From positions 1-7,842 of the forward strand of contig JBBQVS010000119.1 of the NCBI GenBank assembly GCA_038211295.1: 7,842 nt of DNA, given 5' to 3'. This DNA comes from JBBQVS01 sp038211295 (lineage in GTDB: Bacteria > Chloroflexota > Ktedonobacteria > Ktedonobacterales > Ktedonobacteraceae). Positions within the stretch are counted from its first letter, which is position 1. Each line of letters begins with the position of its first letter. Both the position numbers and the translations under genes were made by a program. The notes under the pieces are model-generated. The model saw only the letters and a program-made list of their open reading frames with translations. It did no database searches and was not told the origin of the DNA. Shown in pieces: positions 1-4,857 of the stretch.

Positions 1-1
1 G

Positions 2-1642
2 ATCATTCGCTACGCCGAACTCGCCGCCGACCACGCCTACGCCCTCTCTGCCTACCCCGAAGCCGAGAAGCACTATCGTATCGCCGTCGAATATATCGAA
101 AGCACCTCGCCCCGACTAGCCGACCCCGAAGTACAGCTACGCATGGCTTATCTATTAGAGCGGTTGGGAGAGTGTAACTTTATTCAAGGAAACTTTGAAC
201 AATCACGGCGTTTCTATGAGCGGGTACTAGACTTACGAAGCCAAAAGCAGCTTCTTGTATTGTCGAATAATGCACAGCAAGATGCACAAGTACAGGCATT
301 ACTATGGTGTGAGATTGGTTGGACGTGGTATGGAGTTGGCGATAACATCCAAACATATCAATGTAGCGAGAAAGCTGAAAACATTTTACTGAGTAGTAGC
401 ATAATAGCGGGGCCAGCGTGGGCTAAAATTCGTCTTCAACAGAGCTATGTACGCTGGCAAGGAGGGAAATATGAAGAAGGATTTCACAAAGCAAAAGAGG
501 CTTTAAAACTGTTTGAGGAAAGTATTGCAAAACAGAAACTCAAACTAGAAGAGGCTTCTCATCTGACAAAAATAGGGCGTTCACTTAGAGGCGATCCTGT
601 TGATATCGGGCGTACACGCGCGATACTTGGCTTGCTTGCAAGCGTTACAGGTCAATCGACAATCGCGATTGAACACTTTCGCACCGCACTGGCATTGTAC
701 GAGCAATATCAATGTCGTAGAGAGATTGCTACTGCCTCTGGTAATTTAGCTATTCTTTATTTGAGAAGAGCAGAGTACAGTTCTGCACAAGCTACCTTAC
801 GACAGTCTTTAAGTATAGCTGAACAAATTGGAGATACAGCACTAGTATGTGCAGTTCAGGGTAATCTTGGCGTTTTAGCAATGTCTCTTGGGGAAATTAT
901 AGAAGCAGAAAACTGGTTTAGACAAGGTATTGAGTTAGTAGAGCGCATTAGTGACCCTGTGTATACGAGTATATTTCAGGCTTATTTATCTTCCATACTT
1001 CAAGAGCAAGGAAGAGTGTTGGAAGCTAGGAAAAGTATATACTGTTCTTTGCATGTTAGCCGTTCGGTACATATAGTGCCTTGCATTGGTTTTGCACTAA
1101 TAACTTTAGGTTCTCTCTATGTAAATCAAGCACTAGCAGAGAATGATAAAAGGCAAGCACGAATGCTTCAACATGCCAAAACCGCCTTGCAACGCGGTCT
1201 TATGCTAGAAGAGGTTGAGGCAGAGACAAAGACCGAAGGGAAGTTATTGCTGGCACAGGTCGTGCTTCTGCAAGGCGAACTAGCGGCAGCGCGAGAGCAG
1301 GCACTACAGACATTGCAAGAGGCCAAACAAGATGAGTTGACGTGGCTCGTGGCACGCACGCAACGCTTGCTGGGCAGCATTCTGGCTGCGTCAAGCGAGC
1401 ATGAGGCGGCACGCCAGTATTTTGAGCAGGCTCTGCGGACATTTCAGAAGCGCGGCATGTACCTGGAAGAGGCCCGCACGCTCCGCGAACGCAGCACGGC
1501 CCTGCTCGCACGCACGGGGCTAGCACCCGATGAGCGGCAAAAAGCTCTGCAAGACCTGCACAGGGCGCGGGACATGTTCAGCGAACGTAAAGCGGAGTTT
1601 GACCGCATGATTACGGAACGGATGATCGCGGGAAATGAGTGA
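2..1642 (+). CDS. TPR-repeat protein, C-terminal part (start lies upstream)
   Basis: The frame is open from the first bases of the window to the TGA at 1640-1642, so about 546 residues are visible and the true start is upstream. The ATG at 143 is only the first internal methionine: the 47 codons before it encode TPR-like helices (AYALSAYPEAEKHYRIAVEY). Helix pairs of TPR type recur throughout, for example ASGNLAILYLRRAEYSSAQA, GNLGVLAMSLGEIIEAENWF and LLGSILAASSEHEAARQYF, giving about ten repeats that would stack into a protein-binding superhelix. In many bacteria such arrays form the C-terminal half of NB-ARC/STAND-type or HTH regulators; that is family knowledge, and no ATPase or DNA-binding part is inside the window. 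The ends are about 65% GC, but roughly 150-1150 is about 40% GC, so the gene is a composition mosaic. It ends about 40 bp before the repeat block and is convergent with the zinc-ribbon gene. The TPR call is firm; the specific role is unknown. Confidence 0.85.
   Translation: MIRYAELAADHAYALSAYPEAEKHYRIAVEYIESTSPRLADPEVQLRMAYLLERLGECNFIQGNFEQSRRFYERVLDLRSQKQLLVLSNNAQQDAQVQALLWCEIGWTWYGVGDNIQTYQCSEKAENILLSSSIIAGPAWAKIRLQQSYVRWQGGKYEEGFHKAKEALKLFEESIAKQKLKLEEASHLTKIGRSLRGDPVDIGRTRAILGLLASVTGQSTIAIEHFRTALALYEQYQCRREIATASGNLAILYLRRAEYSSAQATLRQSLSIAEQIGDTALVCAVQGNLGVLAMSLGEIIEAENWFRQGIELVERISDPVYTSIFQAYLSSILQEQGRVLEARKSIYCSLHVSRSVHIVPCIGFALITLGSLYVNQALAENDKRQARMLQHAKTALQRGLMLEEVEAETKTEGKLLLAQVVLLQGELAAAREQALQTLQEAKQDELTWLVARTQRLLGSILAASSEHEAARQYFEQALRTFQKRGMYLEEARTLRERSTALLARTGLAPDERQKALQDLHRARDMFSERKAEFDRMITERMIAGNE
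150..1150 (+). other. AT-rich core of the TPR gene
   Basis: Hand-counted 60-nt lines give 43% GC at 301, 38% at 721 and 42% at 1021, against 67% at line 1 and 65% at 1441. The TPR pattern continues unbroken through the region, so this is a composition patch inside one gene and not a separate gene. Gene conversion or exchange among TPR paralogues, or acquisition of the core, would explain it. Confidence 0.6.
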
Positions 1643-1682
1643 AACATGGGTTTTTCGGGAGTGAAGGGACATGAAGACGAGG

Positions 1683-1752
1683 CATCACGGCGGGGGCATC
1701 ACGGCGGGGACATCACGGCGGGGGCATCACGGCGGGGGCATCACGGCGGGGG
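1683..1752. repeat. Five tandem copies of a 14-bp G-rich unit
   Basis: Five head-to-tail copies of CATCACGGCGGGGG start at 1683, 1697, 1711, 1725 and 1739. They are identical except that the second ends in A instead of G. The array directly abuts the left REP-like hairpin, whose outer edge (CATGACAGGGG) resembles a degenerate sixth unit. The plus strand has G-runs of four or five at regular 9-nt spacing, so G-quadruplex formation is possible. The near-perfect identity points to recent expansion by slippage. Confidence 0.9.
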
Positions 1753-1858
1753 CATGACAGGGGCAAGCCCTGTCACTACTATACACCCAACCGCGTGGCT
1801 TCGCCACACCGTGGCGAACTCCCGTTGTATGGTAGTGACGGGGCTTGCCCCCGTCATG
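1753..1858. repeat. Inverted pair of REP-like hairpins (BIME-like)
   Basis: The 32-bp arms 1753-1784 and 1827-1858 are inverted repeats of each other with three mismatches. Each arm is itself a hairpin with an 8-bp stem and 5-nt loop: TGACAGGG at 1755-1762 pairs with CCCTGTCA at 1768-1775, and TGACGGGG at 1836-1843 pairs with CCCCGTCA at 1849-1856. Each hairpin has GTAG at its 5' foot, on the plus strand at 1832-1835 and on the minus strand at 1779-1776. A GTAG or GGAG tetranucleotide beside a short GC-rich palindrome is the published signature of REP elements mobilised by TnpA-REP (RAYT) proteins. The 42-bp centre has a small hairpin (1795-1799 with 1803-1807). The element lies between convergent genes, where it could also end transcription from both sides. 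The structure is seen directly; the REP label is inferred. Confidence 0.75.
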
Positions 1859-1925
1859 TCCCCCCCCACCACGAACCGTTATCCCCACCATGCCCCTTAC
1901 CCGCGCCAAGCACCGTTACACCCGC

Positions 1926-2135
1926 TTAATTCAAATGTTCGCGCCCGATGCGTGGGATGGGAACGGGAAAGACGTTTAGGCAGGTCAGGCAAATATAGAG
2001 CAGGTCGCCATCTTCGATCATGGGGATGGCACTACACTCGAAATCAACGAAGAGTCGGGCTTCCCGCTTACAGTCGGGGCAGGGACGGCGTTTGATTGGT
2101 TGTACATCCAGAATGGGAAAATCTTCATAGGACAT
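1926..2135 (-). CDS. Small zinc-ribbon protein, 69 aa
   Basis: This encodes a 69-residue protein starting MSYEDFPIL. Cysteines at 19, 22, 49 and 52 form CPDC and CLTC pairs 26 residues apart, the layout of a four-cysteine zinc ribbon; a fifth cysteine at 34 is probably not a ligand. The segment between the pairs is acidic and hydrophobic (FVDFECSAIPMIEDGDLLY), fitting a short beta-hairpin domain. A longer form starting at a GTG (2177) is possible, but the ATG at 2135 has a strong SD six bases upstream and is preferred. The gene is convergent with the TPR gene, and a candidate promoter lies about 85 bp upstream. No family is recognised beyond the ribbon fold. The role is unknown; nucleic-acid or protein binding is typical for such ribbons. 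Confidence 0.72.
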   Translation of the reverse strand: MSYEDFPILDVQPIKRRPCPDCKREARLFVDFECSAIPMIEDGDLLYICLTCLNVFPVPIPRIGREHLN

Positions 2136-2141
2136 AGTATA

Positions 2142-2150
2142 CCCCCCTTT
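2142..2150 (-). promoter_or_regulatory. RBS that decides the zinc-ribbon start
   Basis: On the minus strand AAAGGGGGG is followed by six bases and then ATG at 2135. It supports this start over the in-frame GTG 14 codons upstream, which has no comparable SD. Confidence 0.65.
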
Positions 2151-2220
2151 GAGAAGACGAGACGGATACTTCTTCACTATTCAATGTTACTAATCGTCTT
2201 GCGTTTCACACCCGCACGCA

Positions 2221-2250
2221 ACTATACCATTACCTTCCCCTCGGATGCAA
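2221..2250 (-). promoter_or_regulatory. Candidate promoter for the zinc-ribbon gene
   Basis: The minus strand reads TTGCAT (2250-2245), an 18-bp spacer, then TATAGT (2226-2221). The -10 matches sigma-70 consensus at 5 of 6 positions and the -35 at 3 of 6. It would give a leader of roughly 80 nt before the ATG at 2135. This rests on motif reading alone. Confidence 0.3.
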
Positions 2251-2494
2251 TACAAATGTAGACGCACTTGTGCCAAATTGTAGACATTACTAAAGATGGG
2301 TATGTACGTCCGTTTTTGCGATATCTTCCAGAAGCGGCATGTAGTTCCACTCGAAAAGCAAAGGGTACGTATAGAGCAAGAATGTGTAAGAAATTCGTAC
2401 ACGTTCGCGCCAGATAAGGTAATCTTGGCATAAGAGATGAGTGACAGATTGAGAGCACTCACAAGGCAATCCCGATATACGCCGCCACCTGAAA

Positions 2495-2501
2495 GGAAGG
2501 G
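2495..2501 (+). promoter_or_regulatory. RBS that decides the small membrane protein start
   Basis: GGAAGGG ends seven bases before ATG at 2509, and the ATG at 2437 in the same frame has no usable SD. It favours a 52-residue rather than a 76-residue product. Confidence 0.6.
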
Positions 2502-2508
2502 ACGACGC

Positions 2509-2667
2509 ATGAGTGTAGCCCTAAACAGACAACAGGTTCTTCTTTTTGTAGCCCTCGCGCTACTCGCACTCTTAATAGTTACCGTAACATTTTTTTCTCT
2601 GGTTCTACACATCGACCTGCTACACATGCTATCGTCCTTACCCAACATCTGGATACGCTTACCTTAG
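2509..2667 (+). CDS. Small single-pass membrane protein, 52 aa
   Basis: This encodes 52 residues. A short basic N-terminus (MSVALNRQQ) is followed by an uninterrupted hydrophobic segment at about residues 10-33 (VLLFVALALLALLIVTVTFF), long enough to span the membrane once. A short amphipathic tail ends in NIWIRLP. A strong SD (GGAAGGG, 7-nt spacing) supports ATG 2509; the in-frame ATG at 2437 would add 24 polar residues without an SD. A minus-strand frame of 152 codons covers the same DNA but has low-complexity Ser/Arg/Cys composition and is judged a shadow. No family is recognised, and no neighbour is close enough on the same strand to form an operon. It could be a membrane microprotein or an orphan; the coding call rests on the SD plus the hydrophobic segment. 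Confidence 0.5.
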   Translation: MSVALNRQQVLLFVALALLALLIVTVTFFSLVLHIDLLHMLSSLPNIWIRLP

Positions 2668-2704
2668 CAGCAAACACTCATGCGCGGCCTCACAGGTCCA
2701 GGCA

Positions 2705-2756
2705 GAGAAAGAACGAATAAGCATTTGTACGACTACAAAATTATTCTCTCTTTCTC
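2705..2756 (+). repeat. Inverted repeat/hairpin downstream of the small membrane gene
   Basis: The arms 2705-2720 and 2741-2756 are complementary at 14 of 16 positions. A second stem inside the loop pairs TTTGTA (2724-2729) with TACAAA (2734-2739) around CGAC. It starts 37 bp after the stop at 2667 and could protect or terminate that transcript, but no T-tract follows it, so it is left as a structural repeat. Confidence 0.45.
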
Positions 2757-2810
2757 GGAGATAGACGGAGTGGGGAGCGGATTATCAAGGAAGCGAATAC
2801 AAGGAAACCT

Positions 2811-2915
2811 GTAGGGAGAGAAGCAAACAAGCAGGCAACCTGGGCAGGTGTGCGGTGCAGAGGGTAGAGCGCGTTTGGCGACCTGTGTATAGTGCATTTG
2901 TAAGGAGAGAAGCAA
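2811..2915 (+). repeat. 16-bp direct repeat, copies 89 bp apart
   Basis: GTAGGGAGAGAAGCAA (2811-2826) recurs as GTAAGGAGAGAAGCAA (2900-2915) with one mismatch. The second copy contains the SD and the first base of the start codon of the five-codon minigene. The first copy has a similar SD-like core but no ATG, so it looks like a duplicated translation-start leader. Confidence 0.6.
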
Positions 2916-2932
2916 TGTCACACTACGATTAA
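2902..2932 (+). other. SD plus five-codon minigene (MSHYD-stop)
   Basis: AAGGAG (2902-2907), a 7-nt spacer, ATG at 2915 and then TAA at 2930-2932 make an ideally spaced start for only five codons. A TATAGT hexamer at 2888-2893 could be a -10, but no good -35 is seen. The 23-bp hairpin starts 18 bp later. It may be the surviving start of a deleted gene, a leader peptide or chance. Confidence 0.3.
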
Positions 2933-2949
2933 GCGCGGGCAAGAACACA

Positions 2950-3001
2950 AACACACAAAGGCGGGCTGCGTCGGGACGGACGTGGCCCGTTTTTGTGTGT
3001 T
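2950..3001 (+). terminator. 23-bp hairpin, probable terminator, plus-strand RNA
   Basis: Positions 2950-2972 pair continuously with 2979-3001 around a 6-nt loop. The core CGGGC/GCCCG is followed on the plus strand by TTTTTGTGTGTT. The four non-Watson-Crick positions (2960:2991, 2961:2990, 2967:2984, 2968:2983) are all G-U in plus-strand RNA but A-C in minus-strand RNA, so the intended transcript is probably the plus strand. It starts 25 bp beyond the oxidoreductase stop and could still partly serve that minus-strand gene. Confidence 0.65.
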
Positions 3002-3026
3002 ACATCACGATATGCGTACCCGTTTT

Positions 3027-3443
3027 TTATCCGAGGCGTTCGAGAACGACAACGGGAATTACGCGGGTGGTGTTCTTCTGGTATTCGGCGAAGCCGGGCA
3101 TCTGGGCCGCGATGCCATTGTAGAGACGGTCACGTTCCGCCCCCTGGGGGACGCTGGCACGGGCCTGAAAACGCTCGGTGCCGAGTTCAATCGTGACCTC
3201 TGGATGCGCGACGAGGTTGTGATACCAATCGGGGTTGGTGGGTGCGCCCGCTTTGGACGCAGCAATGAGCAGGTGCTCCCCATCACGTGAATAGACGAGC
3301 GGCGTTGTGCGCGGCAGGTTGCTCTTCGCGCCCGTCGTGGTGAGCAAGAGCAGGGGCGAACCCGCGAATTGTCCGCCGACCTTGCCTCCGTTGGTGCGGT
3401 ATTCCTCGATAATCTTTTTGTTGTAATCAATGTACTGGCTCAT
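3027..3443 (-). CDS. Nitroreductase-family deazaflavin (F420)-type oxidoreductase
   Basis: This 138-residue protein matches the DDN/F420H2-dependent oxidoreductase family (split beta-barrel, PF04075 type). Diagnostic segments are LLLLTTTGAKSNLPRTTPLVY (residues 31-51), whose K40 and R45 region is the expected cofactor-phosphate-binding part. NPDWYHNLVAHPEVTIEL (70-87) and the C-terminal TTRVIPVVVLER are also family hallmarks. Length fits the family, usually about 140-150 residues. Members use reduced deazaflavin F420 for two-electron reduction of varied compounds, in the cytoplasm; the substrate here cannot be told. Position 42 is Asn where many homologues have Gly. The ATG at 3443 is preceded by a purine-only leader and only a weak SD (AAAAGAGA). 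The gene is alone on its strand and diverges from the antiporter cassette and the restriction-modification gene. Confidence 0.88.
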   Translation of the reverse strand: MSQYIDYNKKIIEEYRTNGGKVGGQFAGSPLLLLTTTGAKSNLPRTTPLVYSRDGEHLLIAASKAGAPTNPDWYHNLVAHPEVTIELGTERFQARASVPQGAERDRLYNGIAAQMPGFAEYQKNTTRVIPVVVLERLG

Positions 3444-3592
3444 ATGTGTTTGTCTCTTTTCTTTTTTCTTTTCTTCTAATCACTAGTAGAGCGTCCCGAC
3501 GCGCTGCCTGGTTACAGGTATAAACCGCGAGATGTGGGGGTTTCATTCCATCGGGTGAGGGGGAACAAAATGTATTGTACACCTTGCCCTAC

Positions 3593-3649
3593 GACATCGA
3601 CTCACATGGTGTATGATGCTTCACACAGGTGCAGTATCCTCTGGAATTT
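3593..3649 (+). repeat. Left terminal inverted repeat of the antiporter cassette
   Basis: This is a 57-bp arm starting GACATCGACTCACATG and ending CTCTGGAATTT. Compared with the reverse complement of 4722-4778 it differs at arm positions 4, 17, 20, 21 and 34 only. The innermost 23 bp are identical. Confidence 0.9.
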
Positions 3650-3671
3650 CGCGCCAACCTGGAAAGTGGCA

Positions 3672-3677
3672 TATACT
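3672..3677 (+). promoter_or_regulatory. Candidate -10 element for the antiporter gene
   Basis: TATACT lies 40 bp before the ATG and inside the cassette, so the gene could carry its own promoter. The -35 position, at the inner edge of the left repeat, is a poor match. Confidence 0.25.
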
Positions 3678-3703
3678 AGAGCGGTAGCTTCTCAGTGGAG
3701 ACA

Positions 3704-3711
3704 AGAAAGGA
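3704..3711 (+). promoter_or_regulatory. RBS that decides the antiporter start
   Basis: AGAAAGGA ends six bases before the ATG at 3718. The in-frame TTG at 3715 would be only three bases away, so ATG is chosen. Confidence 0.65.
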
Positions 3712-3717
3712 CATTTG

Positions 3718-4680
3718 ATGCTTGCCCTTCTCTTTACGCTTGGACTCCTTGCCGTTGGCACTCTTCTGCTCGTAGTTGGAGCTGATTGGTTTGTCGATGG
3801 CGCGGGTGATCTTGCACACTCTCTTGGTGTCAGTGCTCTTGTTGTGGGAGTGCTGCTCGCTGGACTGGAACCAGAAGAAATGCTGACTGCCGCTATTGCT
3901 TCGGCTCGCGGTGCTCCAACGCTTGCCGTTGGCAACGTCATTGGGACCAATGTCACCATTGTGACGATAGCTCTTGGTCTCTCCGCGCTCATTTTTCCCG
4001 TGACCATTGACCGAAGCGTGCGACGACAGGCTCTCATTGCCACCCTTGTGTCGATCATTCCCGTGGTATTGCTCTTCTCAGGTGTCGTCACTCAACTCGC
4101 AGGAGTCTTCCTCTTGATCGTGTTTGTGAGCTATACCATCTTCCTGTTTCGCACGGATCGTGAGGCAGTCAAGCACCTGGCTAAGTCTGAAGGAGACAAC
4201 GATGATGATGACCAGAAGTTCCAGGGACGCTCGCGCCTGGTGTGGAAACCTGTGTTGCTCACCATAGGTGGCCTGGCTGCAATGGCAGTGGGTGGGCCAG
4301 CAATTGTTGAAGGTGCGCTGCGTCTCACACAGACCACTGGTCTGAGTCAAGGGGCCGTAGGAGCGACCATCGTGTCGCTTGGAACGGGGGCAGAGATGAT
4401 TGCCCTCGGAGTGAGTGCTGCTCGCAAGAAACGGGCCGATATTCTGGTTGGTGGTATTCTTGGTTCCTTTGCCTACAATTTGTTGGTCACACTAGGGCTA
4501 GCGGCAACGATTCGCTCGATTCCAGTGGACCCTCATGTGACCTTCATTGCCTTACCCGTCATGGTGAGTGTCCATCTCGTCCTCCTGGGTCTGGTGTGGT
4601 ATGGAAAAATTACGCGATGGATGGGTGGATTGCTCATAGGAGTGTATATTGCCTACCTCATTGCGGTGGTTCTAGCCTAA
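3718..4680 (+). CDS. Calcium/sodium antiporter-family (CaCA) membrane protein
   Basis: This 320-residue integral membrane protein has the two-fold architecture of the CaCA family (YrbG/NCX_Mj type), which exchanges Ca2+ or another cation for Na+ or H+. Two hydrophobic halves flank an acidic cytoplasmic linker (residues 147-170, with DNDDDD at 160-165). The first alpha-repeat covers about residues 37-85, with the cation-site glutamate likely E54 in GLEPEEM and then GNVIGTN (72-78). The second covers about 209-255, with GTGAEM (222-227) and GGILGSFAYN (245-254). Both sites depart from the usual GTSLPE: the first keeps a glutamate in register, while in the second M227 falls where E is expected and E226 is one position early. 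Length is normal at about 300-350 residues. The gene is enclosed by terminal inverted repeats and uses fewer CpG codons than the restriction-modification gene beside it, fitting acquisition. The ion carried is unknown. Confidence 0.85.
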   Translation: MLALLFTLGLLAVGTLLLVVGADWFVDGAGDLAHSLGVSALVVGVLLAGLEPEEMLTAAIASARGAPTLAVGNVIGTNVTIVTIALGLSALIFPVTIDRSVRRQALIATLVSIIPVVLLFSGVVTQLAGVFLLIVFVSYTIFLFRTDREAVKHLAKSEGDNDDDDQKFQGRSRLVWKPVLLTIGGLAAMAVGGPAIVEGALRLTQTTGLSQGAVGATIVSLGTGAEMIALGVSAARKKRADILVGGILGSFAYNLLVTLGLAATIRSIPVDPHVTFIALPVMVSVHLVLLGLVWYGKITRWMGGLLIGVYIAYLIAVVLA

Positions 4681-4702
4681 CAGGAGATCACACGATCTTT
4701 TG
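4681..4702 (+). terminator. Weak candidate terminator after the antiporter gene
   Basis: AGATC (4685-4689) pairs with GATCT (4694-4698) around ACAC, and the stem extends outward with two G-U pairs into a short T-run (4698-4701). It begins immediately after the stop codon. The stem is short and AT-rich, so function is uncertain. Confidence 0.3.
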
Positions 4703-4721
4703 TCAGCTGAGCAAGAGGGCA

Positions 4722-4778
4722 AAATTCCAGAGGATACTGCACCTATGTGAAGCATCACGCATCATGTGAGTCGACGTC
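4722..4778 (-). repeat. Right terminal inverted repeat of the antiporter cassette
   Basis: This is the reverse complement of the left arm with five mismatches in 57. Its outer end, TCGACGTC, is followed by TACCCTACC, which contains the possible target-site duplication. The arm starts 42 bp after the antiporter stop. Confidence 0.9.
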
Positions 4779-4806
4779 TACCCTACCACCCTCCCACAGC
4801 ATGAGA

Positions 4807-4847
4807 TATACTGTACATCCACGCTTATTTTTTTGTGTTGAAAGGGA
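4807..4847 (+). promoter_or_regulatory. Candidate -10 and RBS of the restriction-modification gene
   Basis: TATACT (4807-4812) is a possible -10 with no good -35. AAGGGA (4842-4847) ends ten bases before ATG 4858, a long but usable spacing. Both lie outside the cassette's right end, so the gene seems able to be transcribed independently of the antiporter. Confidence 0.35.
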
Positions 4848-4857
4848 AGACGCGCCA

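Larger units (their letters stand above)
2136..2508. other. Intergenic region between the zinc-ribbon and small membrane genes
   Basis: This holds the divergent upstream regions of the two small genes: the minus-strand RBS and candidate promoter listed separately, and the plus-strand RBS at 2495-2501. A plus-strand reading frame of 43 codons (2302-2433) is protein-like in composition but has no SD; a TAG at 2281 separates it from a further 12-codon stretch upstream. It may be a decayed gene or chance. No RNA gene or clear repeat was seen. Confidence 0.5.
2668..3026. other. Gene-poor stretch before the oxidoreductase gene
   Basis: This stretch holds no convincing protein gene. It contains the hairpin at 2705-2756, the direct repeat at 2811-2915, the five-codon minigene and the strong stem at 2950-3001, each listed separately. 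A minus-strand frame of 73 codons (2733-2954) lacks a recognisable domain and is not called. The mixture of a duplicated leader-like sequence and a start signal without a gene suggests remnants of a lost gene or a short non-coding transcript. Confidence 0.5.
3593..4778 (+). mobile_element. Transposase-less insertion cassette carrying an antiporter gene
   Basis: Two 57-bp inverted repeats (52 of 57 identical) enclose 1,186 bp that contain a single complete gene and no transposase. The flanks give a flush 3-bp direct repeat, TAC (3590-3592 and 4779-4781). They also share CCCTAC (3587-3592 and 4781-4786), offset by two bases on the right. IS-like termini around a passenger gene instead of a transposase are known as mobile insertion cassettes, first described in Bacillus cereus with IS231-like ends. 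The cassette lies between the 5' ends of two divergent genes, as expected of an insertion in a promoter region. Mobility is inferred; the repeats are seen directly. Confidence 0.7.

Noticed and set aside
1683..1752. Regular short repeats considered as a CRISPR array
   Set aside because: The 14-bp units are directly adjacent with no unique spacers, so this is a simple tandem repeat.
1646..2095. A 149-codon plus-strand frame rich in His, Gly and Arg
   Set aside because: It is translated from the 14-bp tandem array and the REP-like hairpins, then antisense to the zinc-ribbon gene. No SD and no domain.
2302..2433. A 43-residue plus-strand frame (MYVRFCDIFQKRHVV...), with 12 further residues upstream beyond a TAG at 2281
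   Set aside because: It looks somewhat protein-like, but there is no SD, no family match and it is too short to distinguish from chance. A decayed gene is possible.
2190..2648. A 152-codon minus-strand frame
   Set aside because: Ser/Cys/Arg-rich shadow composition, no domain. It overlaps the small membrane gene, which has a strong RBS, and the intergenic promoter region.
2733..2954. A 73-codon minus-strand frame
   Set aside because: No domain and no supporting start signal. It covers the direct repeat, the minigene and the edge of the terminator hairpin.
2982..3290. Plus-strand frames of 102 and 67 codons
   Set aside because: Antisense shadows of the clearly recognisable oxidoreductase gene.
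3491..3502. GCGTC-CC-GACGC inverted repeat upstream of the oxidoreductase gene
   Set aside because: The two-base spacing is too tight for a hairpin, and nothing else marks it as an operator.
3621..4091. A 156-codon minus-strand frame
   Set aside because: Antisense to the antiporter with Ser/Thr/Arg-rich shadow composition.
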